From Gemmatimonadota bacterium (GTDB lineage: Bacteria > Gemmatimonadota > Gemmatimonadetes > Longimicrobiales > Gaopeijiaceae): a stretch of DNA of 36,212 bases. The position numbers and the translations under genes were made by a program. This document shows, piece by piece, positions 25,599 through 33,237 of this stretch. Within the stretch, counting starts at the first letter, position 1; the number at the start of each line of letters is the position of its first letter. The notes under the pieces were generated by a model that saw only the letters and a program-made list of their open reading frames with translations, was not told the origin of the DNA and searched no databases. The stretch covers positions 1-36,212 of the forward strand of contig JAPPGM010000190.1 of NCBI GenBank assembly GCA_028874995.1, given 5' to 3'.

Positions 25599-26599
25599 TG
25601 CGCGGTGCGGTAGCGGGCGCCGCCGTGCTGGCGACCTTCGCTTGCGGGTGCAACGACGCAGCCTCCGCGCAGGAGTTGCCGCGGGGGCGGACCGAGGCCG
25701 AAGGCGTGAGCGAGCTGGCCGCGCTCTGTGCCGGCAACAGCGCCGACCTCCTGTCACCGTGCCGCGAACTGGCGCTTGCGGCGATGGCGGTGCAGCGGGG
25801 AGTGGGCCTCGCCTTGGCGCTGGGCAGCGACGTCCCCGGGACCTCGAGCACGGCGGGGCGCCGCATGGGCAGCGTCCCGCGCTTCGGCTTTGCACTCGCC
25901 GCCACCGGGATCGGGATGGGGATGCCCCGGGTATCGGCGCGGTCGGCGGAGGGCCTCGCGGAGGAGGTGGACCCGACGGTGATCGGCCTGCGGGGCGTGG
26001 TGTCGGCGGGTCTTGTGGACGGCTTCCAGTTCGCACCGGGGATCGGCGGGTTCCTCTCGGCCGACCTGACCGCTTCCTATTCGCGGCTCTGGCTGCCGGA
26101 GGGCGAGGGCTTCGATGGTCCCTCGTCGGGGGTGGGGCTGGGCGCGCGGGTGGGGATCCTGCGGGAGTCGTTCACCACGCCGGGCATCTCCGTCTCGGTC
26201 GCCCGGCGCTGGCACGAGACAGTCGGGACGGGCGACGTCGAGGACGGGAATCCGGGTGAGTTGGAGACCGATCTCGAAGTCACGTCGCTTAGGGCAATGC
26301 TGGGAAAGAACTGGTTCGTGGTGGGACTGATGGCGGGCGCGGGCTGGGACCGGTACGCGGGAGAGGCCACGGTGTCCGCGACGGGGGGCGTGGACGAAAC
26401 CGGCGCCGTCTCGGGCCGGCTCGCCAGCGAGCGCACGGTCTACTTCGTCTCCGCGTGGTACAACTTCCTGATCTCGCAGCTGTCGGCCGAGGTCGGTGTG
26501 GCGGATGGCGTGAGTGATCCCTTTGACAACCGGAGCGCCGGGTACGACCCGGACCGGAGGCACTGGTTCGCCTCCGTGGCCGTGCGGGTCACCCCATGA
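25598..26599 (+). CDS. Secreted beta-rich protein, probable outer-membrane barrel, unknown function
   Basis: 333 residues from an ATG sharing its A with the purM stop (TGATG), with GGAGGAG about eight bases upstream. A signal peptide (AVAGAAVLATFACGC, cleaved near AASAQ) precedes a short helical segment with two cysteines (ALCAGNS, SPCRELAL). A long series of alternating amphipathic strands then runs to the C-terminus, such as GVVSAGLVDGFQFAPG, LGARVGILRE, VVGLMAGAGWD and VYFVSAWYNFLISQLSAEVGVADG. The chain ends WFASVAVRVTP. This pattern suggests an outer-membrane beta-barrel of about 10-12 strands, though the last residue is not Phe. I recognise no specific family. Its coupling to purM probably reflects operon packing only. 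Confidence 0.72.
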   Translation: MRGAVAGAAVLATFACGCNDAASAQELPRGRTEAEGVSELAALCAGNSADLLSPCRELALAAMAVQRGVGLALALGSDVPGTSSTAGRRMGSVPRFGFALAATGIGMGMPRVSARSAEGLAEEVDPTVIGLRGVVSAGLVDGFQFAPGIGGFLSADLTASYSRLWLPEGEGFDGPSSGVGLGARVGILRESFTTPGISVSVARRWHETVGTGDVEDGNPGELETDLEVTSLRAMLGKNWFVVGLMAGAGWDRYAGEATVSATGGVDETGAVSGRLASERTVYFVSAWYNFLISQLSAEVGVADGVSDPFDNRSAGYDPDRRHWFASVAVRVTP

Positions 26600-26623
26600 A
26601 TGGTTCCCCGCGAGGGTCTGAAG

Positions 26624-26647
26624 TATACTACACATTCCATAATGGAA
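26624..26647 (+). promoter_or_regulatory. Candidate riboflavin-operon promoter and operator
   Basis: TATACT (26624-26629) matches five of six bases of a sigma70 -10. It sits in an unusually AT-rich patch of otherwise GC-rich DNA. The perfect palindrome TTCCAT-A-ATGGAA (26635-26647) covers the expected transcription start, a position suited to a repressor. No good -35 is visible 17 bp upstream. Confidence 0.45.
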
Positions 26648-27856
26648 AGTGATCATTACATCGTGAAGACGGGGGCGAAGCGATCCGGGCCGGATGCATC
26701 GCCGGTCGAATGCCGGGGGGGTTCTCTCTGCCGGTTGCCAGGCCTCGATGCCGTTGATCGCGGCTTTCTCACCCGCGCCATCGAGCTGGGGCGGGAGGGG
26801 TGGGGACGGGTGCACCCCAACCCGATGGTCGGCGCGGTCGTGGCTCGTGGCGGGGTGACGCTGGCCGAGGCCCCCCACGCGGAGTTCGGGGGGCCGCACG
26901 CGGAAGCCGCCGCGCTGGCGGCGCTGGGGGGGCGTGCCCGCGGCGCGACGCTCTACAGCAGCCTGGAGCCGTGCGCGCACTCGGGGAAGACGCCGCCCTG
27001 CGCCGAAGCCATCCGCGGCGCGGGGATCGCGCGCGTGGTGTACTGGGCGGCCGAGCCCGGGGCGGAGGAGGGGGGTGGGGGGGAGTGGTTGCGAAGGCGG
27101 GGGGTACATGTCGTGGGTCCGTGCGGGGAGCGCGCAGACTGGGCCGCGGAGAATCCCGCGTTCTTCCACGCCGCGGCCGGGGAGAGACCGTACGTGGCCC
27201 TGAAGCTGGCGGTGAGCATGGACGGCTGCATCGCGCCGGGCGGGGGCCGCAGGGCGTGGTTGACGGGCCCGGAGGCCCGGTCGGAGGTGCACCGCCTGCG
27301 TGCCGGGTTCGACGCGATTCTGGTGGGGACCCGCACCTGGAAGGCCGACGACCCGATGCTGACCGCGCGGGGAGCGGTGACGCCGCGCGTGCCCCCGGTG
27401 CCCGTGTTGCTGGACCGGCGTGGGGAGGCGGATGCGAGCTTGCGGGCGCTGCGGAGTGGTGGTGGTGCGGGGGCGATCGTGGCGACGGCGCCCGGGGTGG
27501 GGGGGCGGGTGGAGGCGCGGTTGGGGGGGCGGGGGGAGGTGGTGGGCGTGCCGGTGGCGGGGTTTGGTCTGGATCTGGCTGCGCTGATGGCGGCGCTGGC
27601 GGCGCGGGGAGTCGGCAGCGTCTTCTGCGAGGGGGGCGGCATCCTGGCCGCCTCGCTGCTGGCGGGGGGTCTCGTCGACCGGGTCTACCTGTTCGTGGCG
27701 CCGCTGGTGGTGGGGGGGGGTGGGGTCGCGGCCTTTCCGCCCGCTCCGGGTGAACGGCCGGAGGACGTGCGGGCCCGCTTCGAGGGGTGGCAGACGCGGC
27801 TCGACCCCGTGAGGTTCGGAAACGACACGCTGATCGTTATGGATCGCGGAGGCTGA
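26642..27856 (+). CDS. ribD: Bifunctional riboflavin deaminase/reductase RibD
   Basis: 404 residues from the ATG at 26642. An ATG at 26600 lies upstream of the likely promoter, and a TTG at 26734 is closer to the first conserved residue, so the start is uncertain and the first about 30 residues look unlike RibD. The deaminase domain (about 35-170) has HPNPMVGAVVA, the zinc site PHAEAAAL (His86, Glu88) and EPCAHSGKTPPC. The reductase domain (about 180-404) has PYVALKLAVSMDGCIAPGGG, WLTGPEARSEVHRLRAGFDAILVGTRTW and VFCEGGGILAASLLAGGLVD. It performs the second and third steps of riboflavin synthesis. A glycine-rich zone (27480-27560) and a G9 run (27712-27720) lie in the second half. Confidence 0.93.
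   Translation: MESDHYIVKTGAKRSGPDASPVECRGGSLCRLPGLDAVDRGFLTRAIELGREGWGRVHPNPMVGAVVARGGVTLAEAPHAEFGGPHAEAAALAALGGRARGATLYSSLEPCAHSGKTPPCAEAIRGAGIARVVYWAAEPGAEEGGGGEWLRRRGVHVVGPCGERADWAAENPAFFHAAAGERPYVALKLAVSMDGCIAPGGGRRAWLTGPEARSEVHRLRAGFDAILVGTRTWKADDPMLTARGAVTPRVPPVPVLLDRRGEADASLRALRSGGGAGAIVATAPGVGGRVEARLGGRGEVVGVPVAGFGLDLAALMAALAARGVGSVFCEGGGILAASLLAGGLVDRVYLFVAPLVVGGGGVAAFPPAPGERPEDVRARFEGWQTRLDPVRFGNDTLIVMDRGG
27848..27852 (+). promoter_or_regulatory. Ribosome binding site of ribE
   Basis: GGAGG overlapping the end of ribD, 10 bases before the TTG at 27863; it supports the non-ATG start. Confidence 0.7.
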
Positions 27857-27862
27857 TACCTC

Positions 27863-28492
27863 TTGTTTACCGGGATCATCGAGTCTGTCGGCTGGGTCGC
27901 CGCGGTCGCCGAGGAGGACAGCGGACGTGCCCTGGCCATTGCCGCTCCCTTCGCCGGAGAGCTGGTTCCGGCCCAGTCCGTCGCGGTGGACGGGGCCTGC
28001 CTGACCGTGTCTTCGGTTGCCGGCGGCACCTTCAACGTGCGGATTGGCGCGTCCACGCTGGAACGCACCGTCGCGGCCCGGTACGACGCCGGCGCGGCGG
28101 TCAACCTGGAGCGCGCGGTGAAGGTCGGCTCCCGGCTCGACGGACACCTGGTGCAGGGCCACGTGGACGGTCTGGCCACCTTTCTGGGAGCGCGCACCCG
28201 AGGCGAAACGAGGTTCCTGGAGTTCGCATTGCCCGAAGACATCCTTGTCACCACCATTCCGCGCGGTTCCATCGCCCTCAACGGCGTCAGCCTCACCGTG
28301 AACCGTCTTCACGGGGGTGGCCGCTGCGAGGTAGCCATCATCCCCTACACCTGGGAACACACCAACTTCCATGCCCTGGCGCCAGGCGATCCCGTGAATG
28401 TGGAGGCGGACCTGATCGGCAGATACGTCAGGCGCGTCGTCGAGGCCGGAGGCGCGCTTTCCGGGAAGGACGGTCGCACCCATGCCCCTTGA
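27863..28492 (+). CDS. ribE: Riboflavin synthase alpha chain
   Basis: 209 residues starting at a TTG, chosen because it gives the conserved MFTGIIESVG N-terminus and has GGAGG upstream. Two lumazine-binding repeats are seen. The first (about 1-96) has SVAVDGACLTVSSV, FNVRIGASTLERT and the LVQGHVDGLAT junction. The second (about 97-195) has IALNGVSLTVNRL, VAIIPYTWEHTNFHALAPGDPVNVEADLIGRYV. It dismutates two 6,7-dimethyl-8-ribityllumazine molecules to riboflavin, working with the lumazine synthase encoded two genes later. Length and residues are typical. It overlaps the next gene by 11 nt. Confidence 0.95.
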   Translation: MFTGIIESVGWVAAVAEEDSGRALAIAAPFAGELVPAQSVAVDGACLTVSSVAGGTFNVRIGASTLERTVAARYDAGAAVNLERAVKVGSRLDGHLVQGHVDGLATFLGARTRGETRFLEFALPEDILVTTIPRGSIALNGVSLTVNRLHGGGRCEVAIIPYTWEHTNFHALAPGDPVNVEADLIGRYVRRVVEAGGALSGKDGRTHAP

Positions 28493-29675
28493 TTCCGTGG
28501 CCGCCGCGATCCGCGACATCGCCGAAGGCAGGCTCGTGATCGTCGCCGACGACGAGGACCGGGAGAACGAGGGGGACCTGGTATGCGCGGCCGGGAAGAT
28601 CACACCCGGGCTGGTGAACTTCATGACCAAGTTCGGGCGGGGACTCATCTGCGTCTCGCTGACCGCGGAGCGCGCGGACGCGCTGGAACTGCCGCTCATG
28701 ACGGAGCGCAGCACTGACCCGCAGGGCACGGCCTTCACGGTTTCGGTGGACGCCCACCGCCGCTTTGGAGTCACGACGGGAATCTCCGCGCACGACCGCG
28801 CGAAGACGGTGGAGGTGCTGGCCGACCCGGAGTCCACCCCCGAAGATCTTCGCCGGCCCGGGCACATCTTCCCCCTGCGCGCGCGCCGGGGGGGCGTACT
28901 GCGCCGCGTGGGCCAGACCGAAGCCGCGGTCGATCTCGCCCGTCTCGCGGGACTGGCCCCCGCGGGCGTCATCTGCGAGATCCTCAACGAGGACGGGACG
29001 ATGGCACGCCGGGACGAGCTCGAGGTCATGGCCCGGGAACACGACCTCAGGTTCATCACGGTCGAACAGCTGGTGGCGTACCGGCTGGCGCGGGAACGCC
29101 TGGTGAGGCGGGTGGTGGAAACGCGGCTGCGCACGGCCTGGGGCGAGTTCCTGTTCATCGGCTACCGGACCGACATCGACGATCGGGTCCACATCGCGCT
29201 GGTCAGCGGGAACGTTGCCGGAAAGGACGATGTACTGGTACGCATGCACGCCGAGAACCCCCTCGCCGAGACCTTCGATTCGCTGGACGAGCGGCAGGGC
29301 AACCTGCTTGCGGGCGCCATGCAGCGCATTCGAAGCGAGGGGGAAGGCGTGGTCGTCTATATTCACCGCGACCGGGCCGGGGACCAGCTGATCGAGCGTC
29401 TGCGCCGGTTCGGAGGGAATCCCGATCCCCACCGTGATCGTCCGGCTCCACGGCATGTCCTGCGTGACTACGGGATCGGAGCGCAGATCCTGCTCGACCT
29501 GGGACTGACCTCGGTCAGGTTGCTGACCAACAGCAGGCGTCGTATCGTCGGACTCGACGGCTACGCGCTGCGGGTGGCGGGGCGCGTGCCCTTCGAGGGC
29601 GTACGAATCGACAACGGGAACGTGGTGGCGATGGAATCTCGAGGTGTCGCCGGGGTGGAGGAGGAAGAGCGATGA
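28482..29675 (+). CDS. ribB: 3,4-dihydroxy-2-butanone-4-phosphate synthase fused to a degenerate GTP cyclohydrolase II domain (RibBX-like)
   Basis: 397 residues. The N-terminal half (about 1-200) is an intact RibB: DDEDRENEGDLVCAAG with its acidic metal site, NFMTKFGRGLICVSL, TGISAHDRAKTVEVL, and GHIFPLRARRGGVLRRVGQTEAAVDLARLAG. It makes the four-carbon unit from ribulose 5-phosphate. The C-terminal half aligns with GTP cyclohydrolase II in length and framework (RMHAEN near 254-259, SLDERQGNL near 267-275, SVRLLTNSRRRIVGLDGYAL). But the three zinc cysteines are replaced by Asn259, Glu270 and Gln272, and the YHRQEGRxxGL catalytic loop reads YIHRDRAGDQLIE. GTP cyclohydrolase activity is therefore unlikely. 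A similar RibBX variant is known in Proteobacteria. Confidence 0.9.
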   Translation: MPLDSVAAAIRDIAEGRLVIVADDEDRENEGDLVCAAGKITPGLVNFMTKFGRGLICVSLTAERADALELPLMTERSTDPQGTAFTVSVDAHRRFGVTTGISAHDRAKTVEVLADPESTPEDLRRPGHIFPLRARRGGVLRRVGQTEAAVDLARLAGLAPAGVICEILNEDGTMARRDELEVMAREHDLRFITVEQLVAYRLARERLVRRVVETRLRTAWGEFLFIGYRTDIDDRVHIALVSGNVAGKDDVLVRMHAENPLAETFDSLDERQGNLLAGAMQRIRSEGEGVVVYIHRDRAGDQLIERLRRFGGNPDPHRDRPAPRHVLRDYGIGAQILLDLGLTSVRLLTNSRRRIVGLDGYALRVAGRVPFEGVRIDNGNVVAMESRGVAGVEEEER

Positions 29676-30145
29676 TCATGGAGACCGCACCCGAATCATT
29701 GCGCATCGCGCTCCTGGTGGCGCGCTTCAACAGCTTGATCACCGAACAGTTGCTGGAGGGCACTCGCCGGAAGCTGCTGGCGCAGGGGCTCGCGGCGGAG
29801 AACATCAGCGTCATGTACGTGCCGGGCGCGTGGGATCTGCCGCAGGCCGCGCGCAGGATCGCGGACTCGAAGAAGTACGATGCCGTTGTCGCGCTCGGCT
29901 GCGTGATCCGCGGCGAAACCGCCCACTTCGATTACGTGGCCGGACACGCCAGCGACGGCTTGGGAGAGGTGGCCCTTACCGCCGGCATACCGGTCGTTTT
30001 CGGCGTGCTGACCACCGATACCGCCGAGCAGGCCCTGCTGCGCGCCAACGTGTACGGCGCGGACAAGGGCGGCGAGTTCGCGCAGTCCGCATTGGCCATG
30101 CTGTCCCTCTACGCGTCGCATCCAGCGAGACCGGAAGGCTCTTGA
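29672..30145 (+). CDS. ribH: 6,7-dimethyl-8-ribityllumazine synthase
   Basis: 157 residues from an ATG overlapping the ribB stop (ATGA). Core motifs are IALLVARFNSLITEQLLEGT, VPGAWDLPQAARRI, VALGCVIRGETAHFDYVAGHASDGL with the catalytic His, and PVVFGVLTTDTAEQAL. ADKGGEFAQSALAML closes the fold, with Asp where Asn is more usual. It condenses the ribityl pyrimidine with dihydroxybutanone phosphate, and usually assembles as pentamers or a 60-mer shell. It lies between ribB and nusB in a common gene order. Confidence 0.95.
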   Translation: MIMETAPESLRIALLVARFNSLITEQLLEGTRRKLLAQGLAAENISVMYVPGAWDLPQAARRIADSKKYDAVVALGCVIRGETAHFDYVAGHASDGLGEVALTAGIPVVFGVLTTDTAEQALLRANVYGADKGGEFAQSALAMLSLYASHPARPEGS

Positions 30146-30600
30146 GCCGGTCGCCGGCGCCGCGAGGACGGCGGGACCGCAGCCGGTCGCGGGCCTGGTT
30201 TCTGCAGGTGCACTACCGCTGGGAGACGGAAGGTGAGAGCGGCTCGATGCCGGAAGCACTGGCGGTCACGATGGGGGAGCGGACGGTGGCCCCGGCCAGG
30301 GTGCGTTACCTGGAACGGCTGGTCCGCGCCTTCGTGGAGGACCGTGGCCGGATCGAGGACACGATCGCGTCATGCATGGACAACTGGCGCCTCGACCGCC
30401 TGTCCGTCATGGACCGCGGCATCCTGCGCCTGGGCGCCACCGAGATCCTGTGCCTCCCGGACCTGCCGGCGAAGGTGGCGATCCAGGAGGCGGTGCGCCT
30501 CGCGGAGAGGTACGGAGGGGCGGACTCGCCGCGCTTCGTGAACGGCGTCCTCGATGCCGTATACCGCTCCTCCCGGTCCGGCAGGACTCGTCCCGCCTGA
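30142..30600 (+). CDS. nusB: Transcription antitermination factor NusB
   Basis: 152 residues from a TTG overlapping the ribH stop, with GGAAGG just upstream. Its start is RSRAWFLQVHYRWETEG, a variant of the NusB first helix. The later half is well conserved: NWRLDRLSVMDRGILRLGATEILCLPDLPAKVAIQEAVRLAERYGGADSPRFVNGVLDAVYR, given here in pieces because it covers about residues 77-145. It is an all-helical RNA-binding protein that joins NusE (S10) on boxA to prevent premature termination in rRNA operons. The ribH-nusB link is widespread. Its stop is two bases before the glycosyltransferase start. Confidence 0.93.
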   Translation: MSRSPAPRGRRDRSRSRAWFLQVHYRWETEGESGSMPEALAVTMGERTVAPARVRYLERLVRAFVEDRGRIEDTIASCMDNWRLDRLSVMDRGILRLGATEILCLPDLPAKVAIQEAVRLAERYGGADSPRFVNGVLDAVYRSSRSGRTRPA

Positions 30601-30602
30601 CC

Positions 30603-31784
30603 GTGTCCACGTTCGCGCCGCTGCGGATCCTGGTCGTCAACTGGCAGGACCGCCAAAACCCGAACGCCGGCGGCGCCGAGGAACACCTGCACCAGGTCTT
30701 CGGCAGACTCTCCCGCCGGGGCCATCGCGTGACGCTGCTCTGCTCCGGCTGGGAAGGGTGCGCGGGCACCGCGGAGATCGACGGGATCACAGTTCATCGC
30801 ACGGGGGGACGGTACACCTTCAACCTCACGGCGCCGCTGTACTTCCAGCGCCATCTGGCGGACCAGGTCTTCGACATCGCCGTCGAGGACCTGAACAAGG
30901 TCCCCATGCTGGCACCGATCTGGGCCGGGGCGCGGGCCGACCTGCTCCTGGTGCACCACCTCTTCGGCGCAACCGCGTTTCGCGAAGCCAACCCGCTCCT
31001 CGCCGCCGCCACCTGGCTCTTAGAACGCGTCATTCCCGTGGTGTACCGGGGGCTGCCGTGCGTCGCCGTCTCGCGGAGCACCCGCGAGGACCTCGATCGT
31101 CGCGGCCTCGATCGCTCGGGCATCTCGGTGATCCGAAACGGCGTGGAACTCGAAGGGCTGGGCCCGGCGACCGAGCGCTACGCGGACCCCACCGTGGTCT
31201 ATCTGGGCCGGCTCAAGCGGTACAAGCGGGTCGACCTGGTGCTGAGCGCGGTGGCGCGGCTGCGCGAGCGCGGCACCCCGGTGAAGATGATCGTTGCGGG
31301 AAAGGGCGACGCCCGTGCCGCCCTGCAGGAAACCGCGCGGCGCCTCGGCATCGGGGACGGCGTACACTTCGCGGGCTTCGTGCCGGACGCGCGGAAGAGG
31401 GAACTGCTTTCCCGGTCGTGGGTTCACGCGCTGACATCGCCGAAGGAGGGATGGGGAATCACTTCGATCGAGGCTTCGGCGTGCGGGACGCCCACGGTTG
31501 CCTCCGACTCGCCCGGGCTGAGGGAGACTGTGCGGCACGGCGAAACCGGTCTCCTCGTGCCGCACGGCGACGTGGATGCGCTGGCGGCGGCGCTGGGCAG
31601 GGCCCTGGAACCCGCGGCGCGCGACCGCATGGGACGGGCGGCACGCACGATGGCCGAACGCTACACCTGGGACGGCGTGGCCGATGCCTTCGAAGACCTG
31701 TTGCATTCGGTCGTCGCACGGCGCGGTCGGCGCGCCGGGCCGGGGTCGCCGGGGTTTCCCGGTGGCCGCGCGGTGCTAAACTAG
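30603..31784 (+). CDS. GT4-family glycosyltransferase
   Basis: 393 residues from a GTG at 30603, two bases after nusB. The N-terminal Rossmann domain starts LRILVVNWQDRQNPNAGGAEEHLHQVFGRLSRRGHRVTLL, as in enzymes that bind acceptor at a GGAE loop. The C-terminal donor domain has VVYLGRLKRYKRVDLVLSA, VHFAGFVPDARKRELL, and the E-x7-E motif in PKEGWGITSIEASACGTPTVAS, typical of retaining GT-B transferases. No signal peptide or membrane helix is evident, so it probably works at the inner face of the membrane on a lipid or polysaccharide acceptor. Donor and acceptor are unknown. It appears to be the last gene of the riboflavin transcript. Confidence 0.88.
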   Translation: MSTFAPLRILVVNWQDRQNPNAGGAEEHLHQVFGRLSRRGHRVTLLCSGWEGCAGTAEIDGITVHRTGGRYTFNLTAPLYFQRHLADQVFDIAVEDLNKVPMLAPIWAGARADLLLVHHLFGATAFREANPLLAAATWLLERVIPVVYRGLPCVAVSRSTREDLDRRGLDRSGISVIRNGVELEGLGPATERYADPTVVYLGRLKRYKRVDLVLSAVARLRERGTPVKMIVAGKGDARAALQETARRLGIGDGVHFAGFVPDARKRELLSRSWVHALTSPKEGWGITSIEASACGTPTVASDSPGLRETVRHGETGLLVPHGDVDALAAALGRALEPAARDRMGRAARTMAERYTWDGVADAFEDLLHSVVARRGRRAGPGSPGFPGGRAVLN

Positions 31785-31914
31785 TGCGTGCGCCGCCGTC
31801 CGAATGCAGCGGGGTTTTCCCTCCACAGGCCCAGCGGGCGCCGGATGTCGCGCGCAGGAACCCGAAGTCGAATCGGTTGGACGCCACCCCGAATTCCACC
31901 ATGGAGACGACAGG

Positions 31915-32232
31915 ATGCCGACACGGATCACAGCCCACGGATGTGACGTCAATCCGCGGTTGCGCAACCGCGTGGAGACCCTCGCCGAGCGATGGCCCCG
32001 CTTCGACCCCGCCGTGATGGATGTCAGGGTGGTATTCCGGCTTCAGGGCCGATCGCATACGGTCGAGGCGATCGTTTCCAGGCGCCGGCGCCAGCCGATC
32101 GTGGCCCGGGGCGAGGGTCCCGACTTCCGGATCGCGCTCGACGACCTGGACACTCACGTGAAGCGTCGGCTGAAACGCGACCGCACACGGCGCAAGGACT
32201 TCCGCCACGCGGCGTCCGACTCCCCGGGCTGA
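31915..32232 (+). CDS. hpf: Short ribosome hibernation-promoting factor (RaiA/HPF fold)
   Basis: 105 residues. The ATG at 31915 has GGAG about eight bases upstream; the longer frame from 31804 adds non-homologous residues. The S30AE pattern is present: PTRITAHGCDVNPRLRNRVETLAERW, the strand VMDVRVVFRLQGRSHTVEAIVSRR, then FRIALDDLDTHVKRRLKRDRTRR, whose basic helix would enter the ribosomal A/P site region. Lacking the C-terminal dimerisation domain of long HPF, it resembles short HPF or YfiA. It lies before hprK, as hpf does in many bacteria. Confidence 0.8.
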   Translation: MPTRITAHGCDVNPRLRNRVETLAERWPRFDPAVMDVRVVFRLQGRSHTVEAIVSRRRRQPIVARGEGPDFRIALDDLDTHVKRRLKRDRTRRKDFRHAASDSPG

Positions 32233-32277
32233 ACCAGGAGTGGTTGGCGCGAACGCTCCCGGTCCAGCCGGCCCGCC

Positions 32278-33237
32278 GTGACCGCCTTCGTCACCGTGGG
32301 GCAGCTCTTCGATGCCAGGGCGGCGTCGCTGCAGCTCGAACTGCTCACCCCCCGCGTCCCTCTCGAGGGGCGAATCGCCAATCCGGACGTGTCGAGTCCG
32401 GGTCTGTCGCTCGCGGGCTACACGGACCGCTTTCCGGAGGGACGCACGCAGGTCTTCGGCAAGACCGAGATGAGCTACCTGTCGACCCTGGAGCCCACGG
32501 AGGTCGAGGCGCGTCTCGGGACCGTCTTCGCCCACGATGTGCCGGCCGTCTTCATCACGCGCGGCCAGGAGGTGCCGGACCGCTTCCTGGCGGCGGCGGC
32601 ACGCGCGGGTGTGCCGGTCTTTCGCACCCGGATCGAAACGGGGGACTTCTACCGTGCGCTGAAACCCTGGCTGGAGGATGTGCTCGCGCCGGCCACCACG
32701 GTGCACGGATCGCTGGCCGACGTCTACGGCATCGGGCTTCTCTTTACCGGCCCGAGCGGAATCGGCAAGTCCGAATGCGTGCTGGGACTGGTGGAGCGCG
32801 GACACCGGCTCGTCGCGGACGACCTGGTTTTCGTGTCGCGTCGCGGCAACGACGTGCTGATGGGAAAGGGCCACGAGCGCCAGGGGTTCCACATGGAGAT
32901 CCGCGGAATCGGCATCGTCGACATCGCATCGATGTTCGGAACGCGCGCCACCCGGCAGCGCAAGCGGGTGGAGGTGATCGTCGACCTCCAGACCTGGGAC
33001 GACGACCAGGAGTACGACCGTACGGGGCTGGACAGGGAGATGGTGCGGATCCTCGGCGTGGAAATCCCCAGGCTGACGATCCCGCTGAACCCGGGCAAGA
33101 ACCTGATCGCGATCTGCGAGGTGATCGCCATGAACCAGCTCCTGGCCTACTCGGGTGTCGATGTGCCGAGGCGTTTCGACGACGGCCTGCGCGGGGCCAT
33201 GAACCCGCGGGACTCGCTCATCGAGGACTATGAGTGA
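32278..33237 (+). CDS. hprK: HPr kinase/phosphorylase
   Basis: 319 residues, standard for HprK, from a GTG at 32278. The N-terminal domain (about 1-130) holds ANPDVSSPGLSLAGYTDRFP and TRGQEVPDRFLAAA. The catalytic domain has VHGSLADVYGIGLLFTGPSGIGKSE with the P-loop Lys164, ADDLVF for metal binding, MEIRGIGIVDIASMFG (family signature), and IPLNPGKNLIAICEVIAMNQLL near the end. It phosphorylates and dephosphorylates HPr on the regulatory serine according to metabolic state. It overlaps the HPr gene by 8 nt, supporting a dedicated regulatory module. Confidence 0.95.
   Translation: MTAFVTVGQLFDARAASLQLELLTPRVPLEGRIANPDVSSPGLSLAGYTDRFPEGRTQVFGKTEMSYLSTLEPTEVEARLGTVFAHDVPAVFITRGQEVPDRFLAAAARAGVPVFRTRIETGDFYRALKPWLEDVLAPATTVHGSLADVYGIGLLFTGPSGIGKSECVLGLVERGHRLVADDLVFVSRRGNDVLMGKGHERQGFHMEIRGIGIVDIASMFGTRATRQRKRVEVIVDLQTWDDDQEYDRTGLDREMVRILGVEIPRLTIPLNPGKNLIAICEVIAMNQLLAYSGVDVPRRFDDGLRGAMNPRDSLIEDYE

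Noticed and set aside
26600-26760. FMN riboswitch before ribD
   Set aside because: The conserved RFN blocks could not be found; only GC-rich, non-matching sequence follows the candidate promoter. A covariance-model search would settle it.
25754-29158. Very long minus-strand open frame (about 1130 codons) opposite purM to ribB
   Set aside because: It lacks domain-like sequence, is rich in Arg, Pro and Ala, and lies opposite well-identified genes; high G+C DNA produces such antisense frames.
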